Below are positions 6,517-7,262 of a stretch of 7,262 nt of DNA, in pieces. The position numbers and the translations under genes are program-made. Under the pieces are notes generated by a model. That model was not told where the DNA came from. It did no database searches and saw only the letters and a program-made list of their open reading frames with translations. Every line of letters starts with the position of its first letter. Position 1 is the first letter of the stretch. Source of the stretch: an uncultured Clostridium sp. (GTDB lineage: Bacteria > Bacillota > Clostridia > Peptostreptococcales > Peptostreptococcaceae); NCBI GenBank assembly GCA_900550335.1, contig URRU01000085.1:1-7262 (forward strand), read 5' to 3'.

Positions 6517-7262
6517 ATGAAAGATTACTATAAAATAGGAGAGATTTCAAAAATATATGGTTTTAGCAAGGATTCTTTGATGTATTATGAGGATTTAGGA
6601 ATTTTAAAACCTGATAGAGATACAAATGGATATAGGATGTATAGTATACAGGATTTATATCGTCTAAACCTTATAAAAGAACTAAGAACATTAGGTTTTT
6701 CTATGAAAAAGATAAAAGAATATCTTGAAAATAGAAATCTTAAAACTACAGAAGAGATTTTAAATGAAGAGCTTATTTTGACAGAGACAAAAATTAAAGA
6801 GTTAAATTCTCAGAAAAATAATATAATAAATAGATTAAAAGCTATAGCCGAATCTAAGGAAATAACTGATTTTGAAAATATAGAATTAAAATACATTAAA
6901 AAAAGAAAAGCAATAGAGTTAAATGCAAATATAACTAGAGATGAGGAATTTGACTTCTGTGTTCAAAGACTTCAAAACGAATATGAAGGAAGATTTGATA
7001 TTTTAGGAAATAACAATATAGGATCATTTTTCTCTGAAGAGGCATTAAAAAAAGGGTTAAACAACGTATTTAAATCAGTATTTTGCTTAATAGACGATGA
7101 TGAGGAAACTTATAACATAACATTAGAAGAAGGGTATTATGTGACATTTACTTATAAAGGTGATTATATATACAATCATGAACATCTAAAAAAATTAGAA
7201 AAATATATAAATAAAAATAATTTAGAGGCAATAGGTGGCCCTCTTGAAATATATAAAATAGA
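6517..7262 (+). CDS. MerR-family regulator with GyrI/BmrR-like effector domain (3' end missing)
   Basis: This open frame runs off the window after 248 codons. The start at 6517 is fixed by a strong AAAGGAGG (6504-6511), 5 nt upstream. Residues 1-70 form a MerR winged helix: YKIGEISKIYGFSKDSL, then MYYEDLGILKPDRDTNGYRM and LRTLGFSMKKIKEYLE. A charged helical stretch at about 78-112 should form the dimer coiled coil. The remainder, from about 120, resembles the GyrI-like ligand-binding domain of BmrR and BltR, ending in EGYYVTFTYKGDY and GGPLEIYKI, the usual close of that domain; only a few codons are probably missing. Such proteins bind small, often lipophilic or cationic, molecules and activate promoters with long spacers by twisting the DNA. 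It is probably co-transcribed with the PP-loop gene. The target promoter and the ligand are not visible here. Confidence 0.92.
   Translation, partial: MKDYYKIGEISKIYGFSKDSLMYYEDLGILKPDRDTNGYRMYSIQDLYRLNLIKELRTLGFSMKKIKEYLENRNLKTTEEILNEELILTETKIKELNSQKNNIINRLKAIAESKEITDFENIELKYIKKRKAIELNANITRDEEFDFCVQRLQNEYEGRFDILGNNNIGSFFSEEALKKGLNNVFKSVFCLIDDDEETYNITLEEGYYVTFTYKGDYIYNHEHLKKLEKYINKNNLEAIGGPLEIYKI

Noticed and set aside
1..7262. Mobile element or phage defence island
   Set aside because: No transposase, integrase, toxin-antitoxin pair, nuclease or flanking repeat is visible, and codon use looks uniform across the genes.

Overview
The window is AT-rich, with strong preference for AGA, ATA and TTA codons, strong AAAGGAGG-type ribosome binding sites and short U-rich hairpin terminators. 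This points to a low-GC Firmicute, most likely an anaerobic Clostridium relative (Peptostreptococcaceae is a guess from codon style and gene content). No rRNA, tRNA, CRISPR, insertion sequence or phage gene is visible. It reads as a chromosomal segment with short gaps and no clear mobile element. Layout: (1) 1-2590, the end of a plus-strand operon: an ATPase of NatA type, cut by the window start, overlapping a 645-residue protein that joins a NatB-type ABC-2 permease to a CPBP (Abi/CAAX-type) membrane protease domain; a strong hairpin terminator closes it. (2) 2591-4595, a self-contained three-gene operon: a small GntR regulator of the YtrA group, an ABC ATPase and a six-helix permease. Its promoter carries a perfect 13-bp inverted repeat that starts at the -10 box and spans the expected transcription start, a good candidate autorepression operator. 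(3) 4594-5565, minus strand: a radical SAM enzyme of the TIGR01212/YtqA type, converging on operon 2 and sharing a probable two-way terminator with it. (4) 5566-5788, a very AT-rich divergent promoter region. (5) 5789-7262, plus strand: a PP-loop ATPase of the Dph6/COG2102 family, then after 50 bp a MerR-family regulator with a coiled coil and a GyrI/BmrR-like effector-binding domain, cut just before its end by the window edge. How the genes fit together: the first two operons are neighbouring but distinct ABC systems, both of types often tied to export of peptides or ions or to envelope stress. The first carries its putative protease within the permease chain; the second carries its own repressor. 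The radical SAM gene is probably a tRNA wobble-uridine modification enzyme unrelated to the transporters. The PP-loop enzyme/MerR pair is the least explained part: bacteria lack diphthamide, so the enzyme must do something else, and the ligand-binding regulator beside it may hint at a small-molecule role. I see no clearly new system. The best leads are the permease-protease fusion, the operator, and the PP-loop/MerR pair.
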